Part shown: in pieces, positions 1-7,987 of the stretch
How positions within the stretch are numbered: the stretch's first letter is position 1
Layout of the letters: every line of letters starts with the position of its first letter
Origin: Endozoicomonadaceae bacterium
Lineage (GTDB): Bacteria; Pseudomonadota; Gammaproteobacteria; Pseudomonadales; Endozoicomonadaceae
Assembly (NCBI GenBank): GCA_023146365.1
Contig: JAGLCE010000029.1
Coordinates: 1-24,668 of the forward strand
DNA length: 24,668 bases
Direction of reading: 5' to 3'
Translations under genes and position numbers: made by a program
The notes under the pieces: model-generated
Seen by the model: the letters and a program-made list of their open reading frames with translations, nothing else
Databases searched by the model: none
What the model was told of the DNA's origin: nothing

Positions 1-1
1 A

Positions 2-115
2 CCGCAAAAAGCACTAGGTCATATTACACCTACCCAATCCCTAAAAGACTGGGCGATAAAATATCCTGAAATATTCACTAAACGCGTTTATAATCAGGCG
101 AGACCCGACACTTAG
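2..115 (+). pseudogene. C-terminal end of an integrase-core (DDE) transposase, cut by window edge
   Basis: The frame is open from the window edge to a TAG at 113-115 and reads PQKALGHITPTQSLKDWAIK and onward. The P-x-K-A-L-G-H-x-T-P pattern is typical of the last part of IS3/IS481-type integrase-core transposases, just after the catalytic glutamate. Only about 37 codons are visible, so whether the element is intact outside the window is unknown. The family cannot be fixed from so short a tail. Confidence 0.6.
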
Positions 116-135
116 GTTCTTAGTGATGCTCGTTT

Positions 136-164
136 AAAAAGCGTTCCCTCGTTGGAGCGAGGGA
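136..164 (-). terminator. Probable intrinsic terminator of the small minus-strand gene
   Basis: CCCTCG (146-151) pairs with CGAGGG (158-163) across a 6-nt loop. On the minus strand the stem is followed after about 4 nt by a run of five T (complement of 136-140). It lies about 20 nt past the stop of the gene at 183-485. The short gap between stem and T-run lowers certainty. Confidence 0.5.
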
Positions 165-182
165 GAAAGGGAGAAAGGGCAA

Positions 183-485
183 CTATATCCTATCCATTTT
201 ATTAAGAATTACGTCATATTTATCTGCTTGCCACTCCCAGCGATCTAACAGGCTGTTAAACCTCTCATTTTGCTCATCAGTAAGCTCAAGGTGACGCTGA
301 ATATGATTTTGTTGCTTTGATGTGGTCTCAAGTTGGCTTTGAACGATTTTTACTTGGGCATCATACTCCTCTACCTGACGAAGGTATTCTGCTTCACTCG
401 CACTGTAATTTACTTCTCCTCCTTCACTAAACCCAAAAATAAAAAACAGGGTTGAAAACAAAGGTAAATATTTTTTCTTACTCAT
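183..485 (-). CDS. Hypothetical small secreted or membrane-anchored coiled-coil protein
   Basis: A 100-residue protein of no family I recognise. The chosen ATG at 485 (MSKKKYLPLF) follows AGGAG at good spacing; an in-frame ATG 16 codons upstream has no ribosome binding site. Residues 1-20 are lysines then a hydrophobic stretch (LPLFSTLFFIFGF), i.e. a signal peptide or N-terminal anchor without a lipobox cysteine. Residues 25-100 are highly charged and rich in Glu, Gln and Lys (EAEYLRQVEEYDAQVKIVQ), as expected for an amphipathic helix or coiled coil. It probably lies in the periplasm or on the membrane. A 46-codon ORF (478-618, minus) overlaps its start by 8 nt but has no good ribosome binding site and may be chance. 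The gene sits among transposase fragments; function unknown. Confidence 0.5.
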   Translation of the reverse strand: MSKKKYLPLFSTLFFIFGFSEGGEVNYSASEAEYLRQVEEYDAQVKIVQSQLETTSKQQNHIQRHLELTDEQNERFNSLLDRWEWQADKYDVILNKMDRI

Positions 486-656
486 GACTTTCTCTCCTAA
501 CGCTAAGTTCAGCGGCCTCCCAGAGGGATACACTGTTATGTTGTTTATTCCAGTACGTCTCTATTTTCTTCAAGGTAACCATCCAGTCTTGCCAGGCTAT
601 CTCCAATCCACTGGTCATTATCAAGCATAAATAATAATTCAATTAAGCAATAACAC

Positions 657-776
657 TCAACTTTTTTTTATTTTAGGCATTTCCTGTGGTATACACTCAT
701 TGATATTGCTGGATTCAAGCAATAAGTGAATCGACTGTCCTGTGTAGACTTCGATCGGTGAGCGCCCTTTTTCCAC
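657..776 (-). pseudogene. C-terminal fragment of a second DDE transposase
   Basis: Minus-strand translation gives VEKGRSPIEVYTGQSIHLLL and continues to a TGA at 657-659. The G-R-S-P-x-E-V-Y-T-G motif is typical of the extreme C-terminus of integrase-type transposases. About 39 codons remain and nothing upstream continues the frame. It abuts, head to head, the IS5-type fragment on the plus strand, so the junction near 777-793 is probably a recombination or insertion scar. Confidence 0.4.
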
Positions 777-792
777 CTATACTTTTTCCACA

Positions 793-945
793 TATAAAAG
801 ACACTATGGGCTTGCCAGAACTAGGTTCATGGGTCTTGCCAAAAATACAACGCTTTATGGACTGGTCACTATAGCTGAAAATGTTCGCAAAGGCACTAAG
901 TTTTTGGTGCTCTATGGTGTGCCCAAACAATGCTCTGCGGGATAG
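793..945 (+). pseudogene. C-terminal fragment of IS5-family transposase (IS copy 1)
   Basis: The frame ending at TAG 943-945 reads YKRHYGLARTRFMGLAKNTT, then YGLVTIAENVRKG, and ends VLYGVPKQCSAG. G-L-A-R-x-R-x-x-G-L-A-K-N is the hallmark C-terminal block of IS5-family transposases. The last 21 codons and about 30 bp beyond the stop (to about 975) match the 3' end of the IS5 derivative at 23183-23726, so both belong to one element type. The N-terminal half is absent here, as are recognisable terminal repeats. Confidence 0.75.
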
Positions 946-1296
946 GTGTGTTAAAATTCGGTGCAAAGCACTAGAGCTTCGACCAGTACTCATCAGTGAG
1001 CATAAAGCGAGGCATTGCAAATCCGTAGTAGCGCAGGTGGAACCACAACTGCGGATTTGCAGACTTTTTTCAAGAAATTATGAAATCTCAACAGCCCCTA
1101 GCATTAATGAAGATTGCGATGAGGAATCTTTTTTAACGGAATATAATAGCCGAAAAATGAAAGTAACTCGCTACTATTGAGTCATCATGCAAACTTTTGC
1201 TTTTGTCGATAGAGTGAGTGAGTGAGTCGCTCGTTTAGTTTATCTGTTAGCTTATTTTTTGAGCTGAAAAACAGTTTTTTGAGAGAATTCCTTTAC
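946..1296. other. 351-bp gene-free stretch in IS debris
   Basis: The first 30 bp continue the 3' flank of the IS5-type fragment. A strong compound hairpin with T-run sits at 1016-1070. Four tandem GAGT units lie at 1212-1227. I see no reading frame with a ribosome binding site or family resemblance; the 99-codon plus-strand ORF spanning 881-1180 mixes IS tail and hairpin sequence and is not credible. Confidence 0.5.
1016..1070 (+). terminator. Compound hairpin followed by T6
   Basis: TGCAAATCCG (1016-1025) is the exact reverse complement of CGGATTTGCA (1052-1061). An alternative extended fold also pairs CGCAG (1032-1036) with CTGCG (1049-1053) and GTGG (1037-1040) with CCAC (1043-1046). Six T follow at 1065-1070, so on the plus strand it looks like a Rho-independent terminator. 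No plus-strand gene ends close by except the IS5-type fragment 70 bp upstream, so it may be the relic end of a lost gene or small RNA. Confidence 0.55.
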
Positions 1297-1794
1297 TTAA
1301 CTCTTCAAAGTGATTCCATATTTTTCCCTAATATTTCTATAAATAAACATTGCATTGTAGTTAAACACTGAATCTAACTCTTCGTCAAAGCAAGTGATGG
1401 TGTATGTCAAAATTGGACTAACATCAACGCGTACATTCAAACCTGTATATAATGTAGACTCGTGAAAACTATTGCCATATGCAGTTTCAACATCACTGCC
1501 ATGCGTGTTATGTGTGATTGGCGTTGTACGAGTTACGTATTTTGTATCGTCACGGGTATCGATAATAGCAAAGTATCGATACCCATGCTCTAAGGTTAAT
1601 TCAGCACTACGTAATAATACAAAGTCGGCAACTCTATCTCGATCTGTGTTAGAACTTCCTTTAAAAACAACATTAAAAGTATTGTCGTTTAATCTAGTTT
1701 CAGAGTATCCATTACCACCTTTTTCTTGTTGATATGGTGTTGCGCATCCATGAAGAATAATGGCTAAAATTGTGATGACGATGAACCGCTTCAT
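1297..1794 (-). CDS. Small lipoprotein, CC0125/CC1285-like, paralogue 1
   Basis: A 165-residue protein. It begins with a short basic N-terminus and hydrophobic stretch ending in LHGC (Cys at 17), a lipoprotein signal peptide, though His at -2 of the lipobox is atypical. The body has a GY-S-E block, a central NVVFKGSSNTDRDRVADFVL segment, RSAELTLEHGYRYFAII, and an aromatic C-terminus. The pattern of short F-x-G, a charged run, LLR-AEL-x-x-x-G-Y-x-Y-F resembles the CC0125/CC1285 lipoprotein family, whose function is not known. It should sit in the outer or inner membrane facing the periplasm. GGGAG lies just upstream of the ATG. The gene at 3059-3568 is homologous over its whole length. Confidence 0.75.
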   Translation of the reverse strand: MKRFIVITILAIILHGCATPYQQEKGGNGYSETRLNDNTFNVVFKGSSNTDRDRVADFVLLRSAELTLEHGYRYFAIIDTRDDTKYVTRTTPITHNTHGSDVETAYGNSFHESTLYTGLNVRVDVSPILTYTITCFDEELDSVFNYNAMFIYRNIREKYGITLKS

Positions 1795-2150
1795 ATTTTA
1801 CTCCCATAGCAATCAGTAGTATTACATTACAAAAAAAACATATCACTTAGTAATTTTTCATAATGGCAAAAAAACCAAAAAAATATAAACTAATTGGATT
1901 TTTTAAAACGCTTAAAATTCAATGGCTTAGAAAAATATAAAAAAGAAATATTTATCTGATGAACGAATGATTGCTCATACAGCCTTGAAGCGTTAGATAT
2001 CAACGAAAGAAAAAGTTATAACAAAACAAACTAGGTGACCACATGGTGAAACCCTTACAAACAGCTGACTCTGACTGAACAATACCAGATTTAATCCCTC
2101 TGTGGGCTAGTATTTTCGGTGCGTAGGATTGATGAGCACCGACACTGTTC
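1795..2150. other. 356-bp gene-free, AT-rich stretch
   Basis: No supportable reading frame. Its right end, bordering the IS30 remnant, holds a 7-bp inverted repeat TCGGTGC/GCACCGA (2116-2122 and 2136-2142). Otherwise I see nothing recognisable. Confidence 0.4.
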
Positions 2151-2176
2151 GCGGATTTCATTTGCTAGTGCGACAC
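2151..2176 (+). repeat. Left terminal inverted repeat of IS30 remnant
   Basis: Begins GCGGATTTCA and ends GTGCGACAC; matches the reverse complement of 2828-2853 at 19 of 26 positions. Confidence 0.6.
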
Positions 2177-2238
2177 ATTGAAAATTGAAGGCCAGTGGAC
2201 GAAACTCATGGTCGACTAAAATCCAGTGTGAGCTCACT

Positions 2239-2868
2239 ATGTCAAAAACATATACCCGACTGACCGAGGATGTATGATACCAGATTTATGAAAGCGTGAC
2301 AGAAAAACTATCGCACCGTGAAATAGCTAGGTTAATCAACAAGCAGCACAGTGTCGAAGGAAGTAAAACGTAATATTGGGTTGCGAGGTTATCGACCTAA
2401 GCAGGCGCAAGAAAAGTCCCAGCAACGGCTGCTGACTAAACCCAGACGCTTATTGCTCATGTTGCATCTAAACATGCAGATGTGGTCAAGGACGCTATTA
2501 TAAAGCGGTTACAGGCCAAGAAAGAACATCTCCACACGATTACGTTTGATAATGGAAAAGCGTTTGCTTACCACGCAAATATACAGGAAACACTGGGTTC
2601 AGATAACTATTTAGCACACCATTATCATTCGTGTTAGCGTGAATTGAATGAAAATAATAATGGATTGATACGCCAATACTTTTCGAAAAAAATGGAATTG
2701 GATAAGGTAACAGACGAGGAGGTAAGCTTGATTCAAAATAAACTCAACAACAGACCCAGAAAATTACTCGACTATAAAACACCTAATGAAGTATACGAAG
2801 CTATGCGTTTAGCTGTATCATTACACGGTGTCGCATTGATGACTGAAATTCGCGTCCTGAATTCGTGA
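2239..2868 (+). pseudogene. IS30-family transposase, multiply broken
   Basis: From an ATG at 2239, MSKTYTRLTED leads to an in-frame TGA, then YQIYESVTEKLSHREIARLI, the IS30 helix-turn-helix. A frameshift after the KQHS segment moves to STVSKEVKRNIGLRGYRP. The central catalytic region is deleted. Downstream frames give VASKHADVVKDAIIKRL, TITFDNGKAFAYH (second catalytic Asp in the DNGK motif), a stop where W is expected (HYHSC then TAG), then ELNENNNGLIRQYFSKKMEL and NKLNNRPRKLLDYKTPNEV, containing the IS30 E-x-x-N-x-x-x-G-L-I-R-Q-Y-F signature. At least two stops, one frameshift and one deletion make it nonfunctional. Confidence 0.85.
2828..2853 (-). repeat. Right terminal inverted repeat of IS30 remnant
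   Basis: Imperfect inverted copy of 2151-2176, overlapping the 3' end of the transposase frame, as usual in IS30-family elements. Confidence 0.6.
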
Positions 2869-3058
2869 TTTTTAATGTATTAAAAATGACAGGGATTTTA
2901 TATCACAATAACTGTAATATGAGAAATAATAATCTGATAACTCACCCATTGATAAACGTCTGGACAACCAACTTTACTTTTATAATTCTTTACAAGCCTT
3001 TAAGAACAAGGTCTACAGACATATTAGCAATCAATGAAGTCACGGATCCATGTTAACT

Positions 3059-3568
3059 CTAAAAAGCCAGTCCATATTTTTTCCTAATTTTTGAATAAAC
3101 AAACATTGCGTTGTGATTAAATACTGTTTCTGACATTTCATTGAAGCAAGCAATAGTATTTGATGCACCTGGTCTAGATATAGTGAACATTTGCCCGCCT
3201 GTTGTTTCTGTATTTTCACTATCGAAAAAAAAGTTGTTATAATCATGGTCATAATTATAATCACTGCTTATTGTGTGAGTTATGGATGGCGCTACATAAT
3301 TGCTATTTAGCGTATAATCACAGGTATCAATAATAGTAAAGTATTGAAATCCATATGCTAAGGCTAATTCAGCGTTACGCAATAATAAAAAATCATTAAC
3401 TGTATTTCGACTTGTGTATGAATTCCCTTTGAACGAAACATTAAAAACATTATCAGACAACTGAACATTAATGTATCCACAGTCATTAGCATTACTTTCT
3501 TTTTTGTACGTTGTTGAACAACCATGAGAAATAATCGCTGAAATTATGATGACGATGAACTTTTTCAT
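3059..3568 (-). CDS. Small lipoprotein, CC0125/CC1285-like, paralogue 2
   Basis: A 169-residue protein homologous end to end with the gene at 1297-1794. Shared features: MK(K/R)FIVI start, HGC lipidation site at 17, a central F-K-G-x-S-x-T-x-R-x-x-V-x-D-F block, LLR-x-AEL, the YF-x-IIDT motif, and a closing (N/Y)-x-NAMF-x-Y-x-x-IR-x-KYG. The region between about 95 and 130 differs strongly (here Asp/Asn/Tyr/Phe-rich, DYNYDHDYNNFFFDSEN), so the pair is conserved at its ends and divergent in the middle. GAGGT precedes the ATG. Same strand as paralogue 1 but separated by an IS30 relic and about 550 bp of other DNA, so probably separately transcribed. Function unknown; an envelope location is inferred from the signal peptide. 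Confidence 0.75.
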   Translation of the reverse strand: MKKFIVIIISAIISHGCSTTYKKESNANDCGYINVQLSDNVFNVSFKGNSYTSRNTVNDFLLLRNAELALAYGFQYFTIIDTCDYTLNSNYVAPSITHTISSDYNYDHDYNNFFFDSENTETTGGQMFTISRPGASNTIACFNEMSETVFNHNAMFVYSKIRKKYGLAF

Positions 3569-3665
3569 ACTTACCTCTATAACACGAATCTATAACACGC
3601 AACAGTACTACATTATAGAAAAAATATATTAATCAGTTGTTCGACTTCAGTACATGTGAAACAAA

Positions 3666-3797
3666 TTAGATAGCCTCCATGAATTGTTGATGATAGCTCA
3701 TAGGCGCTTCTAATCCAATACCATTGTGAGGCCCATAGTGGTTGTAGTACTGCTGATATAGCTATAAAGCTTTTGATTGACAGCTGTTATCGTTCAT
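3666..3797 (-). pseudogene. C-terminal fragment of an IS3/IS481-type transposase
   Basis: Minus-strand reading gives MNDNSCQSKAL, an in-frame TAG, then LYQQYYNHYGPHNGIGLEAP and MSYHQQFMEAI to a TAA. The Y-x-x-Y-N-x-x-x-P-H-x-x-x-G block is the end of the integrase-core domain. The internal stop and missing N-terminal two thirds show it is dead. It differs from the tails at 2-115 and 657-776, so it is another element. Confidence 0.6.
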
Positions 3798-3971
3798 GCG
3801 CCTTCGTCAAACATATAAAATTCGTAACACGTTATTCCATTAGTTCGCCACAGCGCCGTTCCATTGATATTTTCTTGGTGATAATATCAACAGAGGTGCA
3901 TGTTAAAATCCATCTCTGAATTCACTACTACCATCTACATGAATAGAGAATATAGAAATTCAATGATCTGA

Positions 3972-4580
3972 TAGATCTCAGAATAACTCAACAAAACTGA
4001 TCATATTCTGGTAAAATGTCGGCATGCAAAAATCTTTCACAACACATCCCAAACTTTTCGTCTCAGCCTTTGAGCTAAATTATCCAATTTTTCATGGTCT
4101 TGATACGGAAGCGTTGTTGGAATGATCAGATATTGAAAAATTGCTCACCCCAATCTACGCCTCTAAAACAGATCGTCCCAGAGCTATCCTCTGCTGACGT
4201 TGTTTCGGGCCTTCTTGCTTGGGACATGGTATCGCTTGTCCGATGTACAGTTGGCTCAGTGCTTATATAGATACCTATTGTTTCGCAGCTTTTGTCACTT
4301 TGAACTTGGTGGAGACGTTCCCGAAGCCTCCATATTGGGGCGGTTTCGAACACGACTGGTCGATCACCATCCGTGGGATAAATTGTTGGTGGATATTAAT
4401 CGTCAGCTTGAAGCCAAAAACATCATCATGAGCGAAGGTCGCATTAATATTATTGATGCCACACCGATAGAGGCGACACAATCAGATTCGGGCAATAAAA
4501 AAATCGGGGAACCAACACAAAATTCTGAATCGGGTTGGCACGTTAATAATAATCTACATAGCCATGCCATCTCTACATGA
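3972..4580 (+). mobile_element. IS5-family element, 5' part only (IS copy 3)
   Basis: The left end near 3972-3992 (GATCTCAGAATAACTCAAC) matches the terminal repeat of the element at 23183-23726 with few changes, and homology continues through the transposase N-terminus. The right half, including the end of the catalytic domain and the right terminal repeat, is missing. The break lies near 4575, about 200 bp upstream of glyQ. Confidence 0.75.
4024..4580 (+). pseudogene. IS5-family transposase, N-terminal part with stops and a frameshift
   Basis: From ATG 4024 the frame reads MQKSFTTHPKLFVSAFELNY, meets TGA where copy 2 at 23390-23674 has TGG (EALLE-stop versus EALLDW), and meets a second TGA before a +1 shift into the frame LLTLFRAFLLGTWYRLSDVQ. 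That frame carries the DUF772-type N-terminal domain (SFCHFELGGDVPEASILGRF), the first catalytic Asp in INIIDATPIEA, and ends at ESGWHVNNN followed by unrelated residues and TGA 4578-4580. The rest of the DDE domain is gone. Confidence 0.8.
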
Positions 4581-4698
4581 ACCCGTTTGATCTTGCAGTG
4601 CTATTTAGGAATATCAAAATTGCGCCTATTAAATCATTATTATTTTTGGGTAATAAATTCACCTGTCACTACTCTGTTTTTGTACCATCCGGACAAGG

Positions 4699-4704
4699 TA
4701 TAAT
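4699..4704 (+). promoter_or_regulatory. Candidate -10 element for glyQS
   Basis: A perfect TATAAT lies 68 bp upstream of the glyQ start. The -35 position holds only a T-rich stretch with no good TTGACA match, so the promoter call is tentative. Confidence 0.35.
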
Positions 4705-4771
4705 TCCCGTAATTACCCTACTGACTCAAAATCCGCACCGGCGGACTGAATCCCAATATTAAGGTGGTACT

Positions 4772-5719
4772 GTGACTCAATCAACCGTGCCCGACACCAG
4801 CACATTCCAGGGACTGATTCTAGCATTGCAAAATTACTGGATCCGTCAAGGCTGCTTAATCATGCAACCACTGGATATGGAAATCGGCGCAGGCACCTTC
4901 CACTCTTCGACCTTTCTGCGCACCATCGGTCCCGAGAACTGGAATACTGCCTATGTACAGCCCTGCCGCCGTCCGACCGATGGCCGTTACGGTAAGAATC
5001 CAAACCGACTCCAACACTACTATCAATTTCAGGTCGTCATGAAACCCTCTCCAACCGATTTTCAGGAACGCTACCTGGGATCACTGAAAGAGCTGGGCAT
5101 TGATACGACCGTTCATGATGTCCGGTTTGTAGAAGACAACTGGGAATCTCCGACACTAGGCGCTTGGGGACTGGGCTGGGAAGTATGGCTAAATGGCATG
5201 GAGGTTACTCAGTTCACCTACTTTCAGCAAGCCGGGGGTATGGAGTGTTATCCCGTAACAGGTGAAATCACTTACGGTCTTGAACGCTTGGCTATGTATC
5301 TGCAGAGTGTCGACAACATCTATGATCTAGTTTGGGCGAATGGGCCTCAGAGTAATGTTACTTATGGTGATGTATATCTCCAAAATGAAGTGGAAATGTC
5401 CACTTTTAACTTCGAACTAGCCGACATCAAGAGTCTATTCGAACATTTCGACTACTTTGAACGGGAGTCCAAACGTCTAGTTGAAAAAGGACTGCCACTG
5501 CCAGCTTATGAGTTCACACTGAAAGCCTCTCATACTTTTAATTTGCTAGACGCACGTCACGCAATCTCCGTGACTGAACGTCAGCGTTACATTTTGCGTG
5601 TTCGCAGTCTGACCAGGGCCGTTGCTCATACCTACTTCGATGCACGCAAAAAACTCGGATTTCCCCTAGCGGATCCTGCGATAAAGCAAGAAGTTATGAC
5701 CATTCAGGAGAGGAGCTAA
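4772..5719 (+). CDS. glyQ: Glycyl-tRNA synthetase alpha subunit
   Basis: 315 residues (E. coli about 303), highly conserved. The alpha subunit of the bacterial alpha2beta2 class II glycyl-tRNA synthetase holds the aminoacylation site that activates glycine and charges tRNA-Gly in the cytoplasm. Hallmarks: TFQGLILALQNYW, QPLDMEIGAGTFH, YVQPCRRPTDGRYG, NPNRLQHYYQFQV, FVEDNWESPTLGAWGLGWEV, GMEVTQFTYFQQAGG, ITYGLERLAMYLQ and the C-terminal ISVTERQRYILRVR. The start is GTG, chosen because AAGGTGG lies about 7 nt upstream and the residues before TFQGLI give the usual N-terminal length. Its TAA overlaps the glyS ATG by one base (TAATG), so the two subunits are translationally coupled. A dead IS5 remnant ends about 190 bp upstream, leaving the gene intact. 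Confidence 0.98.
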   Translation: MTQSTVPDTSTFQGLILALQNYWIRQGCLIMQPLDMEIGAGTFHSSTFLRTIGPENWNTAYVQPCRRPTDGRYGKNPNRLQHYYQFQVVMKPSPTDFQERYLGSLKELGIDTTVHDVRFVEDNWESPTLGAWGLGWEVWLNGMEVTQFTYFQQAGGMECYPVTGEITYGLERLAMYLQSVDNIYDLVWANGPQSNVTYGDVYLQNEVEMSTFNFELADIKSLFEHFDYFERESKRLVEKGLPLPAYEFTLKASHTFNLLDARHAISVTERQRYILRVRSLTRAVAHTYFDARKKLGFPLADPAIKQEVMTIQERS

Positions 5720-7809
5720 TGGCAACTCAGGATTTTCTGGTTGAATTGGGCACCGAAGAACTGCCTCCAAAATCGTTGAAAATACTGGGCAATGCCTTTG
5801 CCAAAGGAGTCATCCAGCGTATTAAAAAAGCTGGGCTGGTTCATGGTAATTATCAAGTATTTGCCACACCGCGCCGCTTGGCGCTGCTAATCCACGAACT
5901 AGAGACAGCTCAAGCAGACCATAAATTCGAGCGAAAAGGTCCCCCAATACAGACCGCCTACGATGCCGAAGGCAGCCCCACCAAGGCAGCGGAAGGGTTT
6001 GCTCGCTCCTGTGGCGTCAATATCAATGATCTAACGACTGAAGAGACAAGTAAGGGTTCCTGGCTGGTATTCCACTCAGTCAAGAAGGGCAGCGCAACGA
6101 TAGATTTTCTGCCAATCATAGTAAAAGATTCCCTGGATGAACTGCCCATTTCCAAGCGTATGCGTTGGGGCTCCAGCCGAGTGGAGTTTGTCCGTCCCGT
6201 GCATTGGTTGGTTATGCTGTTTGGCACAAAGGTTGTCGATTGCGAAATCCTTGGTCTTATAGCCGGTCGTGAAACCCGTGGCCATCGGTTTCATCACAAT
6301 GATGTGATCACTATTGAAAAACCAGCGAACTACCAGCGTTTACTGGCTAATAATGGCTATGTTATTGCCAATTTTGAAGATCGTCGCAGCAGCATTTATC
6401 AACAAGTAAAAGCGGAAGCTCAAAAAATAAGCTGTGAAGCGATTATTGATGAAGGCCTGCTTGATGAAGTCACAGCTCTGACCGAGTGGCCTATCGCACT
6501 GACTGGACGTTTTGATGATCAATTTCTGAATATGCCACACGAAGCCCTTATTTCTTCCATGAAAGAACATCAAAAGTATTTTCACGTTGTTAATAGTGAA
6601 GGTGATTTGCTCTCTTATTTTATTACTGTTGCCAACATTGAGAGCAAAGATCCAGCTCAGGTGATTGCTGGTAATGAAAAGGTTATTCGTCCTCGCTTGG
6701 CTGACGCCAAGTTCTTTTACGACAACGATCGTAAACTTACCCTGGAAGAGCATCGCGAAACACTCCATTCTGTGGTCTTCCAGAACCAGTTGGGCTCACT
6801 GTACGCAAAGACCGAGCGAATCGCCCGTCTGGCAGTTTATATCGCTGAGCAGGAAGGGGGTAACAGCGAATGGTGTCATCGTGCCGGTGAACTCTGTAAA
6901 TCTGATCTAGTGTCTGACATGGTGCAAGAGTTTCCAGAACTTCAAGGCATCATGGGCCAGTACTATGCGACCAATGATGGTGAGCCTAAAGAGGTTTGTC
7001 ACGCCCTGAACAAACAATACATGCCGCGCTTTTCTGGTGATGAACTGCCAACCAACCTGACCGGTTGTGCCGTGGCTATCGCTGACAAACTGGATACCCT
7101 GACGGGTATCTTCGGTATTAATCTGCCTCCATCTGGCAACAAGGATCCATTCGCTCTGCGTCGTGCCACTCTGGGTATCCTGCGTATTATTGTTGAGAAG
7201 GAGATGAATCTGGATCTTCGTAACCTACTTGTCGTTGCCATCAAAGGTTATGCCTCTCAAGGCATCGAACTGCCTGCCGGTGATACACTGGCTGAAACAG
7301 TACTCGACTTCATGCTGGAGCGTTTCCGCGCTTGGTACCAGGATGAGAATATTCCGGTAGAAGTATTCCTATCCGTCAAGGCCTTGATGCCATCACAACC
7401 TTACGATTTTGATCGTCGAGTCAAAGCAATTTATACGTTTAACCAAATGCCAGAAGCGCTCGCACTGACTGCAGCCAACAAGCGGGTATCCAACATCATG
7501 TCGAAAGCCGGTGATCTGGTGATCCCAGATCATATTGATGAAGCACTACTGACTGAAGAAGCTGAGAAACAGTTAGCATCTGCACTTTCTGCCAAACGGA
7601 AAGAGGTGCTGCCACTGTTGCGTGAAAGAAAGTATTCCACGGCCATGGAGTGCATGGCTTCCCTAAAAGATACTGTGGATAACTTCTTTGACAACGTTAT
7701 GGTTAACGCAGAGGATCAGCAGATTCGTATGAATCGATATGCGCTGCTTCGTCAGTTGAGGGAGCAGTTTCTTCACGTTGCGGATATCTCTCTTTTACAT
7801 AAAAACTGA
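5719..7809 (+). CDS. glyS: Glycyl-tRNA synthetase beta subunit
   Basis: 696 residues (E. coli 689). The beta subunit partners GlyQ and recognises tRNA-Gly. The N-terminus has the family motif FLVELGTEELPPKSL; then FATPRRLALLI, RKGPP, a conserved SKRMRWG...FVRPVHWLV segment around 143-166, and EALISSMKEHQKYF. The middle holds an HD-type helical region (ELCKSDLVSDMVQEFPELQGIMGQYYA) and GINLPPSGNKDPFALRRATLGILRI. The C-terminal part (about 570-690) is the DALR-like anticodon-binding helical domain. The start ATG overlaps the glyQ stop and is preceded by AGGAG. No frame disruption. A 178-bp gap to gmhB follows, so gmhB may have its own promoter. Confidence 0.98.
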   Translation: MATQDFLVELGTEELPPKSLKILGNAFAKGVIQRIKKAGLVHGNYQVFATPRRLALLIHELETAQADHKFERKGPPIQTAYDAEGSPTKAAEGFARSCGVNINDLTTEETSKGSWLVFHSVKKGSATIDFLPIIVKDSLDELPISKRMRWGSSRVEFVRPVHWLVMLFGTKVVDCEILGLIAGRETRGHRFHHNDVITIEKPANYQRLLANNGYVIANFEDRRSSIYQQVKAEAQKISCEAIIDEGLLDEVTALTEWPIALTGRFDDQFLNMPHEALISSMKEHQKYFHVVNSEGDLLSYFITVANIESKDPAQVIAGNEKVIRPRLADAKFFYDNDRKLTLEEHRETLHSVVFQNQLGSLYAKTERIARLAVYIAEQEGGNSEWCHRAGELCKSDLVSDMVQEFPELQGIMGQYYATNDGEPKEVCHALNKQYMPRFSGDELPTNLTGCAVAIADKLDTLTGIFGINLPPSGNKDPFALRRATLGILRIIVEKEMNLDLRNLLVVAIKGYASQGIELPAGDTLAETVLDFMLERFRAWYQDENIPVEVFLSVKALMPSQPYDFDRRVKAIYTFNQMPEALALTAANKRVSNIMSKAGDLVIPDHIDEALLTEEAEKQLASALSAKRKEVLPLLRERKYSTAMECMASLKDTVDNFFDNVMVNAEDQQIRMNRYALLRQLREQFLHVADISLLHKN

Positions 7810-7987
7810 TATTGAAAACGAAAAATATTATGGCGTTCCGTCACAACACCATTTTCATGGATTACAGTGGAAGCGGTACTTATGCAGCGAAGATGACAAT
7901 GATTAAGATCGACTCTAGTCGTCGGTCTTATGTCATAAACCTCAGATAGGTTTCAACTTGCTCCCGAAAGGAAGGAGAGTTTTATCG

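Larger units (their letters stand above)
2151..2853 (+). mobile_element. Degenerate, internally deleted IS30-family element
   Basis: A 26-bp imperfect terminal inverted repeat pair (2151-2176 and 2828-2853, 19 of 26 positions matching by eye) brackets a broken IS30-type transposase. The body is only about 700 bp against 1.0-1.2 kb for an intact IS30 element, because the middle of the transposase is missing. No target duplication is evident. It lies between the two paralogous lipoprotein genes. Confidence 0.75.

Noticed and set aside
478..618. 46-codon minus-strand ORF overlapping the start of the gene at 183-485.
   Set aside because: No Shine-Dalgarno and no recognisable family; the 8-nt overlap alone is not enough to call a gene.
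715..1020. 101-codon minus-strand ORF.
   Set aside because: It runs antisense to the IS5-type C-terminal fragment and through the adjacent transposase fragment in the wrong frame.
1029..1054. GGTGGAACC within the hairpin resembles the T-box core (AGGGTGGNACCGCG).
   Set aside because: T-boxes are typical of Firmicutes-type leaders, no aminoacyl-tRNA or amino-acid gene follows, and the match is too short; it is explained as hairpin sequence.
7958..7987. Upstream in-frame ATG for gmhB.
   Set aside because: The AAGGAGAG site and family alignment support ATG at 7988; the extra residues include the ribosome binding site itself.
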